Assembly: GCA_905397405.1 (NCBI GenBank)
Contig: CAJPVJ010000112.1
Span: 1-39,430 of the forward strand
From: Oppiella nova
Taxonomy: Eukaryota > Arthropoda > Arachnida > Sarcoptiformes > Oppiidae
DNA length: 39,430 bases
Direction of reading: 5' to 3'
Position 1 is the first letter of the stretch; each line of letters begins with the position of its first letter. Below are positions 38,677 to 39,430 of this stretch, in pieces. The translations under genes and the position numbers were made by a program. The notes beneath the pieces were generated by a model. It worked only from the letters and a program-made list of their open reading frames with translations, ran no database searches and was not told the origin of the DNA.

Positions 38677-39057
38677 ATGTCAAAAGAACAATTAGAGAGA
38701 TTAAAAAGTAGATTTAGTAATTTAGCTGCTAATCCTATAATGGATTTTATAGGTGGTTTAAGGATGTTAGGAGAGCGATTAAATATTGAAACATTCAATC
38801 ATAAAAAAGCTTTTTTACAAAACAATATTTTAGCTGTTAAAAAAGTTGAGTTTCAAGCTAATTACATTAGCAAGACTGTAAGTCTTTCTATACTACAAAA
38901 AAGAGATTTGCAACAGCAATCTATTATAGTAGATGATATAGATTTATACTTAAGTGATTATAATAAAGAGAGTAATAATACATTTGAGGGAAGTAATAAT
39001 GATAAGGAATTAACTGAGAAGATTGTTAGTTTATTAGGTTCAGGGGAGCTTTTATGA
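38677..39057 (+). CDS. Hypothetical protein, unrecognised
   Basis: The 126-residue product is soluble and charged, with no signal peptide or membrane span. The N-terminal half is helical and basic (EQLERLKSRFSNLAANPIMD, FIGGLRMLGERLN); the middle has a beta-like stretch (NILAVKKVEFQANYISKTVS), and the C-terminal third is Asp/Asn-rich before a last helix (ELTEKIVSLLGSGELL). I do not recognise a family. The ATGA overlap with the following small gene suggests that the two act together. Coding quality looks real: clean frame, good length, coupled neighbour. Confidence 0.7.
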   Translation: MSKEQLERLKSRFSNLAANPIMDFIGGLRMLGERLNIETFNHKKAFLQNNILAVKKVEFQANYISKTVSLSILQKRDLQQQSIIVDDIDLYLSDYNKESNNTFEGSNNDKELTEKIVSLLGSGELL

Positions 39058-39332
39058 AAATACGAGATATTATAATAAGTAAAATTAGTGAAGCGAATCA
39101 GTTGATACAATACCAAGAATATATGTCACGACAATCTTTTATAACTGAGAAAACTGGTAGTGCAAGGGCAATAATGTCTAATAGAGTACAACAGGTTTAT
39201 TTAAATAATAGTAAGACAAGTGTTACTATAACATATAATGCTAATTTATTACCTATTATCAGTAATGAAGGGCAATTGTTTTTTATTAATTGTACTGATG
39301 GTAGTCTAGATGCATTTATAAGTGGATATTAA
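39054..39332 (+). CDS. Hypothetical protein, unrecognised, coupled to the previous gene
   Basis: The 92-residue product is soluble, with a helical start (IRDIIISKISEANQLIQYQEYM) and a beta-rich second half (VQQVYLNNSKTSVTITYNAN, GQLFFINCTDGSLDAFISGY). No known motif is seen. It overlaps the preceding gene by four bases. The pair may be the beginning of a longer group beyond the window or a stand-alone two-gene unit closed by the hairpin at 39354. Confidence 0.65.
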   Translation: MKIRDIIISKISEANQLIQYQEYMSRQSFITEKTGSARAIMSNRVQQVYLNNSKTSVTITYNANLLPIISNEGQLFFINCTDGSLDAFISGY

Positions 39333-39353
39333 AAAGAACTAGAATATATTTTA

Positions 39354-39392
39354 GGAAGCAAGTTTTAATAACTTCCCTAATTATAATTTTTT
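39354..39392 (+). terminator. Possible terminator after the hypothetical pair
   Basis: GGAAG (39354-39358) can pair with CTTCC (39372-39376); an alternative inner pairing is AAGTT with AACTT. Six T occur at 39387-39392, ten bases further than ideal. Weak evidence. Confidence 0.3.
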
Positions 39393-39430
39393 ATGGAGTC
39401 AATCATATAGTTTGTGTAAGTTCTAAATTT

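Noticed and set aside
1-39430. tRNA, rRNA, CRISPR arrays, toxin-antitoxin or phage-defence genes
   Set aside because: Looked for in all non-coding gaps and small frames; no cloverleaf T-loop signatures, regular spaced repeats or recognisable family motifs were found by eye.

Overview
The window is very AT-rich. It looks like the chromosome of an obligate intracellular alphaproteobacterium of the family Rickettsiaceae (Rickettsia or a close relative such as the Megaira/Trichorickettsia group). The grounds are the split nuoGHIJKLM cluster, a small conserved gene set (hslVU, gatCAB-map, pyrH-frr, asd), many pseudogenes, and a palindromic repeat that enters protein-coding genes in the manner of Rickettsia palindromic elements (RPEs). 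The species cannot be fixed from sequence reading alone.

Layout. 1-841: a decayed IS5-like insertion sequence. 1219-4789 (-): a type I secretion pair, an HlyD-type adaptor and an ABC exporter broken by a 244-bp foldback/duplication insertion. 4790-5669: gene-free. 5670-7407 (-): asd, a HIT-family gene and a DUF2628 membrane protein. 7534-10958 (+): hslV-hslU followed by a comM (yifB) pseudogene. 11102-13153 (+): an exported S9 peptidase. 13411-13540: a full-length RPE-like repeat. 13914-15260 (+): a histidine kinase with an in-frame amber codon in its N-terminus, then a receiver-only response regulator. 15302-19946 (-): an AddB-like nuclease carrying an in-frame half repeat, a VTT/DedA-like membrane protein, and two tandem histidine phosphatases; the upstream copy has no ordinary start codon before its catalytic RHG. 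20397-21665 (+): an MFS transporter whose last ten residues come from a second full-length repeat. 21799-29792 (-): nuoG-H-I-J-K-L-M of respiratory complex I. 29931-30470 (-): a NUDIX hydrolase. 30645-36220 (+): pyrH-frr, gatC-gatA-gatB and map, for nucleotide supply and translation. 36421-38453 (+): a frameshifted radC, a WecA-like sugar-phosphate transferase and a DciA-like DUF721 protein, overlapping by ATGA. 38677-39332 (+): two overlapping genes I do not recognise.

The main theme is ongoing gene decay and repeat activity. Transposase, exporter ATPase, comM and radC are clearly broken; the kinase and one phosphatase appear damaged at their starts. Three copies of one repeat family are present: one intergenic, one forming a new C-terminus, and one as a 17-codon insert. 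Two short sequences elsewhere look like leftover ends of IS elements abutting CTAG. No rRNA, tRNA, CRISPR array or recognisable defence system was seen.
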